A stretch of 64,000 bases of DNA, from the NCBI RefSeq assembly GCF_001750145.1, contig NZ_CP015732.1, forward strand, positions 2,356,001 through 2,420,000, written 5' to 3'. Both the position numbers and the translations under genes were made by a program. Below, in pieces: positions 56,923-64,000 of this stretch; position 1 is the stretch's first letter, and every line of letters begins with the position of its first letter. The DNA is from Arthrobacter sp. U41 (lineage in GTDB: Bacteria > Actinomycetota > Actinomycetes > Actinomycetales > Micrococcaceae). The notes under the pieces are model-generated. The model ran no database searches, was not told the origin of the DNA, and was given only the letters and a program-made list of their open reading frames with translations.

Positions 56923-58401
56923 ATGGCATCCTCCCCTCAGCTCCAGGACCGTCCCAGGGTACTCGTCGTCGGCGGCGGGTACGTCGGCCTGTACGTAGCC
57001 CTCAAACTGCAGAAGAAGATCGCGAATGCCGGTGGCATCGTCACCGTCGTGGATCCCCTGCCCTACATGACCTACCAGCCCTTCCTCCCCGAGGTCGCCG
57101 GCGGCAACATCGAGGCCCGCCACGCGGTCGTCTCGCACCGCCAGCACCTCAAGCAGACCGAGCTCATCCAGGGCCGCGTCACCTCTATCGACCACGCAAA
57201 TCGCACCGCCGTGGTGGCCCCGGCTGACGGCGGCGACCACTTTGAGGTTCCCTACTTCGACGTCGTCGTGGCCGCAGGCGCGATCACCCGGACCTTCCCG
57301 ATCAAGGGACTCGCGGACAAGGGCATCGGACTCAAGACGATCGAGGAGGCCGTCGCCCTGCGCAACAAGGTCCTCGACCGGATCGAAGCTGGTTCCCTCA
57401 TGACGGATCCGGCCGAACGCGCCCGCGCCCTGACCTTCGTTGTGGTCGGCGGCGGCTTCGCCGGCATCGAGTGCATCACCGAAATGGAAGACCTCGCCCG
57501 CGCCGCGGTCAGGAACAACCCGCGCATCAAGCAGGAGGAAGTCCGCTTCGTCCTGGTTGAGGCCATGGGACGCATCATGCCCGAGGTCACCGCCAGCCAG
57601 GCCGAGTGGGTCGTCGAGCACCTGCGCAGCCGCGGCATCGAGGTCCTCCTCAACACCTCGCTGGACAGCGCCGAGGGCTCCCTGAAGCTCATCAACCTCC
57701 CGGACAAGTCCGCCGCCCAGGAGTTCCGGGCCGACACCCTGGTCTGGACTGCCGGCGTGCAGGCCAACCCGATGGTCCGCTCCACCGATTTCCCGCTCGA
57801 ACCGCGCGGCCGCGTCCGCGTCCTGGCCGACCTGCGCATCGCCGGTGACGAAGGCATCATCGAGAACGCCTGGTCTGCCGGCGACGTTGCGGCTGTGCCG
57901 GACCTCACGGGCAGCGGCCTGCCGGACGGCACCTGCGTCCCGAATGCCCAGCATGCGCTGCGCCAGGCCAAGCGGCTCGCCAAGAACCTGTGGGCCTCCC
58001 GCTGGGACAAGCCGCTCAAGGATTACAAGCACAAGAACCTGGGCGCCGTCGCCGGCTTCGGCGAGTGGAAAGGTGTTGCCAACATCAGCCTGGTGGGCCG
58101 CATCGGCCTCAAGGGCCCGCTGGCCTGGCTGGCGCACCGTGGCTACCACGGCTTGGCCATGCCGACCGTGGAGCGCAAGATCCGGGTCATTTTCGGCTGG
58201 ATCCTGGCCTTCTTCATGGGCCGCGACACCACGCAGCTGGTCGACCTGGACAACCCGCGCGGCGCCTTCGTTGCCGCCGCAACGCCGGCACCCAAGCCGG
58301 CCGCAGCGTCCGCGCCTGCCGCCGCTCCCGCGGCCGGGAAGCCGGCAGCAGAGGCCAGCAAGGCAGCAAGCAAGGAATCAGTCTCGGCTGACTCCAAATA
58401 G
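56923..58401 (+). CDS. ndh: Type II NADH dehydrogenase
   Basis: This non-proton-pumping enzyme passes electrons from NADH to menaquinone on the inner membrane face. The 492-residue protein has two Rossmann motifs, VLVVGGGYVGLYVAL for FAD and FVVVGGGFAGIECITEM for NADH, the MTYQPFLPEVAGG segment, and AWSAGDVAAVPD plus the quinone-region CVPNAQHALRQAK. The C-terminal ~55 residues are an Ala/Pro/Lys tail after an amphipathic membrane helix. The upstream Rex-type operator links it to the NADH/NAD ratio. Confidence 0.96.
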   Translation: MASSPQLQDRPRVLVVGGGYVGLYVALKLQKKIANAGGIVTVVDPLPYMTYQPFLPEVAGGNIEARHAVVSHRQHLKQTELIQGRVTSIDHANRTAVVAPADGGDHFEVPYFDVVVAAGAITRTFPIKGLADKGIGLKTIEEAVALRNKVLDRIEAGSLMTDPAERARALTFVVVGGGFAGIECITEMEDLARAAVRNNPRIKQEEVRFVLVEAMGRIMPEVTASQAEWVVEHLRSRGIEVLLNTSLDSAEGSLKLINLPDKSAAQEFRADTLVWTAGVQANPMVRSTDFPLEPRGRVRVLADLRIAGDEGIIENAWSAGDVAAVPDLTGSGLPDGTCVPNAQHALRQAKRLAKNLWASRWDKPLKDYKHKNLGAVAGFGEWKGVANISLVGRIGLKGPLAWLAHRGYHGLAMPTVERKIRVIFGWILAFFMGRDTTQLVDLDNPRGAFVAAATPAPKPAAASAPAAAPAAGKPAAEASKAASKESVSADSK

Positions 58402-58416
58402 CTCGGCAGCAGCATT

Positions 58417-58456
58417 CGACGGCGGCCGTTCCCCTGCGGGGGAGCGGCCGCCGTCG
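58417..58456 (+). terminator. Terminator after ndh
   Basis: CGACGGCGGCCG pairs with CGGCCGCCGTCG, with TCCCC/GGGGA pairing inside. It starts 15 bases after the ndh stop. There is no U tract. Confidence 0.75.
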
Positions 58457-58524
58457 CCGTTAAACGGCAGTCCGGCGCCGGCCGCCTGACCGGGCGCGGC
58501 CGGCGCCGAGCCTAGACTGGCACG

Positions 58525-59484
58525 ATGACCGCTGAAAAGGACCTCCACACCCTGCTGGCCACCATGCACCCGGAAACCCGCGAGGGCGAGTTCGTCTATG
58601 TCCTGTGGCCGCACGGCCGGCCCCTCGCCGGGACCATCGCTGCCGCCGTCCGCGAAGCCGAGGGCCTCGCCGTCGTGCTGCCGCGGGCCGAAGCCGACAG
58701 CCTCGGACTGGGCTACGACTTCGTCGGCGCCTGGATCACCCTCAAGGTGCACTCACCGCTCGAAGCCATGGGCCTGACCGCCGCGGTCAGTGCCGCCCTG
58801 GCCGAGGCCAAAATCAGCTGCAACGTCCTCGCCGGCTTCCACCATGACCACCTCCTGGTCCCCGTGGCGGACGCTGACCGGGCGCTCGAGGTGCTGCACG
58901 AACTGGTCGAAGCACACGGGGAACACAAACCCGCGCCGGAGCTCGTGCTGCGCAGCGAACAGCCGGCGGACCGGCCGGCCATCCTCGCCCTCACCGCCGC
59001 GGCCTTTGCCGTCTCCCCGGCCACCGGGCTGCCCGTCGAAGGCGAGCCCGAGGAAGTCCGGCTCATGGCTGCGCTCTTCGACTGCGAGGACTACCTGCCG
59101 GAATTCAGCATCGCCGCGGAGCTCGACGGCGAGATCGTCGGGCACGTGATCAGCACCCGCGGCCGGGTGGGGGAGCTGGAGCTCCTGGGCCTCGGCCCCA
59201 TCGGCGTGGTGCCGCGCCTGCAGCGGCACGGCATCGGCAGCGCGCTGATGAAGGAAACGATTGCCCGGGCCAACGCCGCGGGGGAGCGCGGCATCGCGCT
59301 GCTGGGGGACCCGGAGTACTACTCCCGGTTCGGCTTCGTGACGTCCACGTCCCTCGGCGTCGAGGCCCCCGACCCGGCCTGGGGTGTGAACTTCCAGCTG
59401 CTTCCACTCGCCGTCTGGCCGGGCGGCGTGAGCGGAACATTCCACTACGCCAAGCCGTTTGACAGCGCCCAGTCCGCGGCCTGA
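58525..59484 (+). CDS. ACT-domain / GNAT acetyltransferase fusion
   Basis: The 319-residue protein joins two modules. Residues 1-130 (FVYVLWPHGRPLAGTIAAAV; SPLEAMGLTAAVSAALAEAKISC; FHHDHLLVPVADADRALEVL) match the ACT_7/DUF2241-like domain, often stand-alone. Residues ~140-319 are a GNAT acetyltransferase with VGHVISTRGRV, GIGVVPRLQRHGIGSALMKE-like acetyl-CoA loop (GPIGVVPRLQRHGIG) and DPEYYSRFGFV. The GNAT substrate is unknown; the ACT part may sense an amino acid. ATG lies 6 bases after TAGACT (58513-58518), a leaderless layout. Confidence 0.88.
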   Translation: MTAEKDLHTLLATMHPETREGEFVYVLWPHGRPLAGTIAAAVREAEGLAVVLPRAEADSLGLGYDFVGAWITLKVHSPLEAMGLTAAVSAALAEAKISCNVLAGFHHDHLLVPVADADRALEVLHELVEAHGEHKPAPELVLRSEQPADRPAILALTAAAFAVSPATGLPVEGEPEEVRLMAALFDCEDYLPEFSIAAELDGEIVGHVISTRGRVGELELLGLGPIGVVPRLQRHGIGSALMKETIARANAAGERGIALLGDPEYYSRFGFVTSTSLGVEAPDPAWGVNFQLLPLAVWPGGVSGTFHYAKPFDSAQSAA

Positions 59485-59504
59485 CGGGATACCATGGACC
59501 GGGC

Positions 59505-59578
59505 GCCCCAGTAGCCCAATTGGCAGAGGCAGCGGACTTAAAATCCGCGTGTTGTGGGTTCGAGTCCCACCTGGGGCA
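59505..59578 (+). tRNA. tRNA with anticodon UAA (Leu by codon), short variable loop
   Basis: A full 74-nt cloverleaf is visible: acceptor GCCCCAG/CTGGGGC, D arm GCC/GGC, anticodon stem GCGGA/TCCGC with loop CTTAAAA (anticodon TAA), variable loop GTGTT (5 nt), T arm GTGGG/CCCAC with loop TTCGAGT, and discriminator A. The anticodon reads UUA (Leu), yet tRNA-Leu normally has a long class II variable arm. No CCA is encoded. It may be an atypical Leu tRNA or a tRNA-like gene with another role. Confidence 0.88.
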
Positions 59579-59640
59579 CACCTCCTGGCGCCCGTCCGTG
59601 AATAGGGCAGATTTCCTCTATGCAACGAGTGTTATAAGGA

Positions 59641-59656
59641 TGTGACCGTAGTCACT
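59641..59656 (+). promoter_or_regulatory. CRP/GlxR-like site upstream of livJ-type gene
   Basis: TGTGACCGTAGTCACT fits the CRP-family consensus TGTGA-N6-TCACA except for the last base, and holds a perfect GTGAC-CGTA-GTCAC dyad. It is about 100 bases before the start codon, a position suited to activation or repression by a cAMP-responsive regulator. Confidence 0.55.
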
Positions 59657-59757
59657 TTGGATCGGGCCGTTATTGCACTAGCTTGAAGGGTAAATCAGGA
59701 ACACCTGATCTTTCGCATCAAAGGCCGTTCGCACCTTTAGATCGAGGAGCTTTGTAA

Positions 59758-61113
59758 ATGACTTCACTCCCCCAGGTGGCACCCCGCGTCGCTAAGCTAA
59801 CCGCGCTTAGCATCGGCGTCGCCCTTCTGGCTACGGCTTGTGGTGGCGCGTCCACCCCGACGTCGACGTCCGGATCCGCCACGGCCAACGCCGCCGGCAT
59901 CGCGTGCCCGGCGCCGAGCGCCGGAGCAGGCGCCGGCACATCGGCCGCGACGAACACCGGCCCGATCCCGGCGTCCGCCACAACCACTGACACCGCGCTG
60001 AAGATCGGCTCGCTGCTGCCGACCACCGGCTCGCTGGCCTTCCTCGGCCCGCCCGAAATCGCGGGTGTCAACCTTGGCATCAAGGAAATCAACGACGCCG
60101 GCGGCGTGCTGGGCAAGCCGGTGGAGGTCATCCACCGCGACTCCGGCGACACCAAGACCGACATTGCCACGCAGTCCACCACGGCACTGCTGGGCCAGGG
60201 CGTCAGCGCCATCATCGGTGCCGCATCCTCCGGCGTTTCCAAGACCGTGATCAACCAGATCACCGGCGCCGGGGTCATCCAGTTCTCCCCGGCCAACACC
60301 TCGCCGGACTTCACCGACTGGGACGACAAGGGCCTCTACTGGCGCACCGCCCCCTCGGATGTGCTGCAGGGCAAGGTCCTCGGCAACTACATGGCCACCT
60401 GTGGCGCCCAGACCGTCGGCATGATCGTGCTTAACGACGCGTACGGAACCGGCCTTGCGAAGAACGTGAAGGCTGCGTTTGAGGCAGCAGGCGGACAGAT
60501 CGTTGCGGAGGAACTCTTCAACGAAGGCGATTCCCAGTTCAGCAGCCAGGTTGACAAGGTCATCGCCGCGAAGCCGGATGCCATCGCCCTGATCACCTTC
60601 GACCAGGCCAAGAGCATCGTTCCGCTGATGACGGGCAAGGGTGTCAAGGCCACCCAGATGTTCCTTGTCGACGGCAACATGTCCGACTACAGCAAGGACT
60701 TCCAGGCCGGCACCCTGAAGGGCGCCCAGGGCACCATCCCGGGCACCTTCGCCAAGGATGACTTCAAGAAGAAGCTCCTGGCCATCGATCCCGCGCTGAA
60801 GGATTTCAGCTACGCGGGTGAGTCCTACGACGCCGTGAACCTGATCGCCCTGGCATCCGAAGCCGCCAAGAGCACCAAGGGCGTCGACGTCGCCGCGCAG
60901 CTCAAGGCGGTCTCCGAATCCGGCGAAAAGTGCAGCGACTTCCCCTCCTGCGTCACCCTGCTCCGCAACGGCAAGGACATCGACTACGACGGCCAGTCCG
61001 GCCCCGTAACGTTCTCCGAAGCCGGCGATCCGACCGAAGCCTACGTTGGCATCTACGAGTTCCAGGATGACAACACCTACAAGGCATCCAAGGAAGAGTT
61101 CGGCAAGCTCTAA
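59758..61113 (+). CDS. Branched-chain amino acid ABC transporter, binding lipoprotein
   Basis: This 451-residue type-1 periplasmic-binding protein (LivJ/Peripla_BP_6) has a lipobox ATAC (Cys ~28), a ~50-residue Thr/Ser/Ala-rich linker, then LKIGSLLPTTGSLAFLGPPE, GVNLGIKEINDAGGVLGKPVEV and SPANTSPDFTD. It is longer than LivJ because of the linker. GAGGAG precedes the ATG. It faces livF-livG-livM across a double-terminator region and probably feeds that importer. Confidence 0.92.
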   Translation: MTSLPQVAPRVAKLTALSIGVALLATACGGASTPTSTSGSATANAAGIACPAPSAGAGAGTSAATNTGPIPASATTTDTALKIGSLLPTTGSLAFLGPPEIAGVNLGIKEINDAGGVLGKPVEVIHRDSGDTKTDIATQSTTALLGQGVSAIIGAASSGVSKTVINQITGAGVIQFSPANTSPDFTDWDDKGLYWRTAPSDVLQGKVLGNYMATCGAQTVGMIVLNDAYGTGLAKNVKAAFEAAGGQIVAEELFNEGDSQFSSQVDKVIAAKPDAIALITFDQAKSIVPLMTGKGVKATQMFLVDGNMSDYSKDFQAGTLKGAQGTIPGTFAKDDFKKKLLAIDPALKDFSYAGESYDAVNLIALASEAAKSTKGVDVAAQLKAVSESGEKCSDFPSCVTLLRNGKDIDYDGQSGPVTFSEAGDPTEAYVGIYEFQDDNTYKASKEEFGKL

Positions 61114-61132
61114 GCCCGCCGCTCCCCAGCCA

Positions 61133-61169
61133 CAGAAGACCCCCGTCCACGTTGGGCGGGGGTCTTCTG
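61133..61169 (+). terminator. Terminator after the Liv binding-protein gene
   Basis: CAGAAGACCCCCGTCC pairs with GGGCGGGGGTCTTCTG (one G-U pair) around a 5-base loop, 19 bases past the stop codon. Confidence 0.85.
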
Positions 61170-61207
61170 CGTCCCGGGGGAGTGCGGCGGGGCGCGAGGC
61201 GGCCGCC

Positions 61208-61309
61208 GCGTCACGCAGGGCAGGTTTTCGGCCGCCAGCGAAGCGTCCGACGCCGGGAATCCGGCGATGGATCCCGGCGGCGTGGCCAAAAGTCTGCACC
61301 GCGTGACGC
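61208..61309. repeat. Imperfect 26-bp inverted repeat between convergent Liv genes
   Basis: Arms 61208-61233 and 61284-61309 match at 21 of 26 positions (GCGTCACGC is exact), with a 50-base centre. It lies between the two terminators and carries no gene I can support. It may be a decayed palindromic element. Confidence 0.6.
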
Positions 61310-61374
61310 CGCCGGTGTATGGCCGGGGCGCTGGGCGGTAGCCAGACGCCGTCAGGAACGCGCGGGGCACGCAG

Positions 61375-61420
61375 AAGGGCCGTCATCACCGCTGGAACCC
61401 AAGCGGTGGTGACGGCCCTT
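61375..61420 (-). terminator. Terminator of the livMGF operon
   Basis: AAGGGCCGTCATCACCGCT pairs with AGCGGTGGTGACGGCCCTT over 19 bp (T/G pairs at most one) around an 8-base loop. It lies 26 bases past the livF stop on the minus strand. Confidence 0.85.
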
Positions 61421-61445
61421 CGGTGGCTGCGGAGCAGCCGGTGAA

Positions 61446-62219
61446 CTACTCGACGGTGTCGGCGAGGGTGCCCAGATACAGCTGGATGACCTTGGGGTCC
61501 TTCATGAGCTCCCGGCCGGTGCCGGTGTACGCGTCCTTGCCCTGGTCCAGGACGTAGCCGCGGTCACAGATCTGCAGGCAGCGCCGGGCATTCTGTTCCA
61601 CCATGATGACCGAGACGCCGGCCCGGTTGATCTCGTGAACCCGCAGGAAGGTCTCATCCTGTTTGACAGGGGAGAGGCCCGCGGAGGGCTCGTCGAGCAG
61701 CAGCACGGCCGGGTCCATCATGAGGGCCCGTCCCATCGCCACCATCTGGCGTTCGCCGCCGGAGAGCGATCCCGCCCGCTGGGCGCGCCGCTTGCCGAGT
61801 TCCGGGAACAGACCCGTGACGAAGTCGAAGCGCTCGGCGAAGTCCTTCGGGCGCTGGAACATGCCCATCTGGAGGTTCTCCTCGATGGTCAGCGCCGCGA
61901 ACACGTTGTTGTTCTGCGGGACGAAGCCCACACCCTTGCTGACCAGTTTGTTGGCCTTGAGCCCGGTGATGTCCTGGCCGCGGACCACCACGGAGCCCGA
62001 GTGGACCTTGACCAAGCCGAACATCGCCTTCAGCAGCGTGGACTTGCCGGCGCCGTTCGGGCCGATGATGCCGATGAGTTCACCCTTGCGGGCCTCGATG
62101 CTGCAGCCGTTGAGGATGTTGACGCCCGGGATGTAGCCGGCCACCAGGTCGGTGACCTTGACGACCGAATCCGGGTCGTGGACGGGCTTTGCGGCTGCTG
62201 CCGCGCTGGTGGCGCTCAT
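61446..62219 (-). CDS. livF: Branched-chain amino acid ABC transporter ATPase
   Basis: The 257-residue ATPase has Walker A GPNGAGKST, VPQNNNVFAALTIEENLQMG, signature LSGGERQMVAMGRAL and Walker B VLLLDEPSAGLSP. It belongs to the LivF group, which pairs with LivG. A ~20-residue Ala-rich start precedes the domain. Its ATG overlaps the livG stop by 4 bases. Confidence 0.95.
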   Translation of the reverse strand: MSATSAAAAAKPVHDPDSVVKVTDLVAGYIPGVNILNGCSIEARKGELIGIIGPNGAGKSTLLKAMFGLVKVHSGSVVVRGQDITGLKANKLVSKGVGFVPQNNNVFAALTIEENLQMGMFQRPKDFAERFDFVTGLFPELGKRRAQRAGSLSGGERQMVAMGRALMMDPAVLLLDEPSAGLSPVKQDETFLRVHEINRAGVSVIMVEQNARRCLQICDRGYVLDQGKDAYTGTGRELMKDPKVIQLYLGTLADTVE

Positions 62220-63310
62220 TCTGTGTCCTTCTCTGTGCTGTGCGGCTGCTCGCCTCGGGTCGGCTCCTCGGCGCTGCGCCGGCCGCGCGCCGGACCGCTG
62301 CTGTCCGGACCCGCCGGCTCCTCCGCCTTCGCCGCGACGACGTCGAGCGAGATGATGCCGGCGTTTTCGGTGCCGACAATCGATTCCTCATCGGCGACCA
62401 GTTCGGCGGCGAGCTCCTTGATGCCTTCCGAGTCACCCAGGTCCACGTCGTGGTGGGCGCCCAGGTAGGCGTCGATCACGGCGGGGTTCTTCATGACCTC
62501 GGCAGGCGGGCCTTCGGCCACGATTTTGCCCTCGGCCATGACCACGACCCAGTCGGCGATGTGCCGGACCATGTGCATGTCGTGTTCGACGAACAGCACG
62601 GTCATGCCCTCGGCCTTGAGGTTCTTGATGTGGTCCAGGAGGGACTGCGTCAGAGCCGGGTTCACCCCCGCCATCGGCTCGTCGAGCATGACCAGCTTGG
62701 GCCGGACCATGAGGGAGCGTGCCATCTCCAGCAGCTTGCGCTGGCCGCCGGAGAGCGAGGCTGCGTAGTCATCCTTCTTGGCGTCCAGTTTGAACTTCTG
62801 GAGCAGCACGTTCGCTTCCTCGGTGATCTTCTTTTCCTGGCCGCCCCAGATGCCCTTGAAGAGCGCCTTGGACAGCCGTTCGCCGGCCTGCTGGGAGGCG
62901 CCGAGGCGCATGTTCTCCATCACGGTGAGCTTGCCCATGACCTTGGTCAGCTGGAAGGTGCGGACCATGCCCATCCGGGCGACCTTGTACGAGGAGACCC
63001 CGGCCAGGCTGTTGCCCTCGAACTGCCATTTGCCCGAGTTCGGGGTATCAAAGCCCGTGAGCAGGTTGAACAGGGTGGTTTTGCCGGCACCGTTCGGGCC
63101 GATCAGCGCCGTGATCTTGTGCCGCGGGATTTCGAGGTACTCGACGTCGACGGCGTTGATGCCGCCGAAGCTGCGGGTGACGTTTTCCGCCACCACGATC
63201 GGATCGCGCTTCTTGCAGCCGGGAACGGCCTCGCCGACGGCGATCGGACGCGTGTCCGTCATGTAGTCAATTGTTTCCGCTGTGCGCGGTTCGTTGCTCT
63301 GCGTGCTCAT
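62216..63310 (-). CDS. livG: Branched-chain amino acid ABC transporter ATPase
   Basis: The 364-residue LivG-type ATPase has Walker A GPNGAGKTT, FQLTKVMGKLTVMENMRLGA, signature LSGGQRKLLEMARSL, Walker B VMLDEPMAGVNP and the family C-terminus VIDAYLGAHHD. About 80 further residues (Ala/Glu/Ser-rich) extend beyond the normal end, and the N-terminus has ~35 extra residues. Another in-frame ATG (MTDTRPIAV) lies at codon 17. It overlaps livM and livF by 4 bases each. Confidence 0.94.
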   Translation of the reverse strand: MSTQSNEPRTAETIDYMTDTRPIAVGEAVPGCKKRDPIVVAENVTRSFGGINAVDVEYLEIPRHKITALIGPNGAGKTTLFNLLTGFDTPNSGKWQFEGNSLAGVSSYKVARMGMVRTFQLTKVMGKLTVMENMRLGASQQAGERLSKALFKGIWGGQEKKITEEANVLLQKFKLDAKKDDYAASLSGGQRKLLEMARSLMVRPKLVMLDEPMAGVNPALTQSLLDHIKNLKAEGMTVLFVEHDMHMVRHIADWVVVMAEGKIVAEGPPAEVMKNPAVIDAYLGAHHDVDLGDSEGIKELAAELVADEESIVGTENAGIISLDVVAAKAEEPAGPDSSGPARGRRSAEEPTRGEQPHSTEKDTE

Positions 63311-64000
63311 GCGAACGCCAGCTCCTTCTTGTTGCCGAAGACTCCCTGGGGCCTGAAGATCATCAGGAGCATCAGTGCGATGCCCACCAGGATGTAGCGC
63401 AGCTGACCGGCCTGGACCGTGTTCAGCCAGGTGACGGCGCCGGATTCAATGAGTCCGTACAGGATTCCCTGGGTAAGGGACAGCACAACCCAGAAGATCA
63501 TGGCGCCGACGACGGGCCCCAGCACCGTGCCGAGGCCGCCGAGCAGCAGGCAGGTGTAGAGGAAGAACGTCAGTTCCGTGCCGTAGTTGGCGGGCTGGAC
63601 GGCGCCGCGCGGGAGGGTGAAAACCATGCCCGCCAGGGCCCCGAGCACACCGCCGATGATCAGCGCCTGCATCTTGTAGGCGTACACGTTCTTGCCCAGC
63701 GAGCGGACGGCGTTCTCGTCCTCCCGGATGCCCTTCAGGACGCGGCCCCACGGGCTCCGCATCAGCAGCCACACCAGGAGGCAGCAGACAGCAACCAGGC
63801 TCCAGCCGACCACACGGATGAAGAAGTCGCGGTTGTTCATGCCCAGATAGGAGCCCTCGGGGAACGGGTTCATCGCATAGAACCCGCCTTCGAAAGCGGC
63901 CAGGCCGTTGGCGGAACCGGTGACCGCGGTCAGCTGGTTCGTCGTGACGATGTAGCGGACGATTTCGGCCGCCGCAATGGTCACGATGGCCAGGTAGTCG
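63307..64000 (-). CDS. livM: Branched-chain amino acid ABC permease, 5' part beyond window edge
   Basis: The last 230 codons of a LivM-type permease are present, reading in from the window edge with DYLAIVTIAAAEIVRYIV. The GTG at 63984 is internal, not a start, because the family sequence continues upstream. Conserved parts are SPWGRVLKGIREDENAVRSLG, the EAA-like ATPase contact, and YILVGIALMLLMIFRPQGVFG at the end. The stop overlaps the livG ATG by 4 bases. Confidence 0.94.
   Translation of the reverse strand, partial: DYLAIVTIAAAEIVRYIVTTNQLTAVTGSANGLAAFEGGFYAMNPFPEGSYLGMNNRDFFIRVVGWSLVAVCCLLVWLLMRSPWGRVLKGIREDENAVRSLGKNVYAYKMQALIIGGVLGALAGMVFTLPRGAVQPANYGTELTFFLYTCLLLGGLGTVLGPVVGAMIFWVVLSLTQGILYGLIESGAVTWLNTVQAGQLRYILVGIALMLLMIFRPQGVFGNKKELAFA

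Noticed and set aside
61170..61374. Coding frames in the spacer between convergent Liv genes
   Set aside because: Frames on both strands are low complexity without ribosome sites, and the spacer is better described by terminators and an inverted repeat.
63307..63984. GTG at 63984 as the livM start
   Set aside because: The frame stays open to the window edge and the residues before it (DYLAI) continue the LivM family sequence, so the gene is cut by the window.

Overview
The window is chromosomal DNA from a high-GC Gram-positive bacterium, most likely a Micrococcaceae actinobacterium of the Arthrobacter/Pseudarthrobacter type. The clues are the high GC content, many GTG and TTG starts, a monomeric NADP isocitrate dehydrogenase, an actinobacterial sdhCDAB cluster, the eno-FtsB/DivIC-DUF501-ppx gene order, and many start codons placed 6-7 bases after a TANNNT -10 box (leaderless architecture). 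Almost all of it is core metabolism and transport. I see no insertion sequence, prophage, CRISPR array, rRNA or plasmid function.

Left part (1-12.9 kb): a secreted trypsin-like protease cut by the window edge, icd, a large-subunit catalase, a membrane Ser/Thr kinase coupled to a lipoprotein, a 54-bp tandem repeat array upstream of the kinase, a very Pro/Ala-rich secreted protein, a Gfo/Idh/MocA oxidoreductase and a MacB-type ABC pair. 13-19.5 kb: a multiple-monosaccharide ABC importer and its ROK repressor, each preceded by the same 25-bp candidate operator, then a gamma-carbonic-anhydrase-like protein and a shortened DUF2231 protein. 19.5-23.4 kb: a one-carbon island in which purU diverges from a ZTP riboswitch that heads glyA-folD.

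Middle part (23.5-39.9 kb): an ABC-2 exporter of three genes, xthA, trpS, a 2'-5' RNA ligase-like protein, a YihY membrane protein, an alpha/beta hydrolase, sdhCDAB with a well-formed promoter, a mannose-1-phosphate guanylyltransferase, an M20 amidohydrolase, and an OhrR-ohr-oxidoreductase cluster with a clear OhrR-type operator.

Right part (40-64 kb): a nucleoside uptake and salvage locus (BMP lipoprotein, ABC ATPase, two permeases, cdd, deoA, and add further on), two tandem DedA proteins, a MazG-like protein, eno, a FtsB/DivIC protein, DUF501, ppx, a mycosin-like protease, ndh with a Rex-type operator, an ACT-GNAT fusion, a tRNA with anticodon UAA but a short variable loop, and a branched-chain amino acid importer that runs off the right edge. 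The genes fit a soil heterotroph that scavenges sugars, nucleosides and amino acids and has solid redox and peroxide control.

I found no convincing new multi-gene system. The most unusual items are the hairpin-bearing 54-bp array by the kinase, the class-I tRNA with anticodon UAA, the paired ROK operators, and the DUF2231 remnant whose promoter points at ATC instead of ATG.
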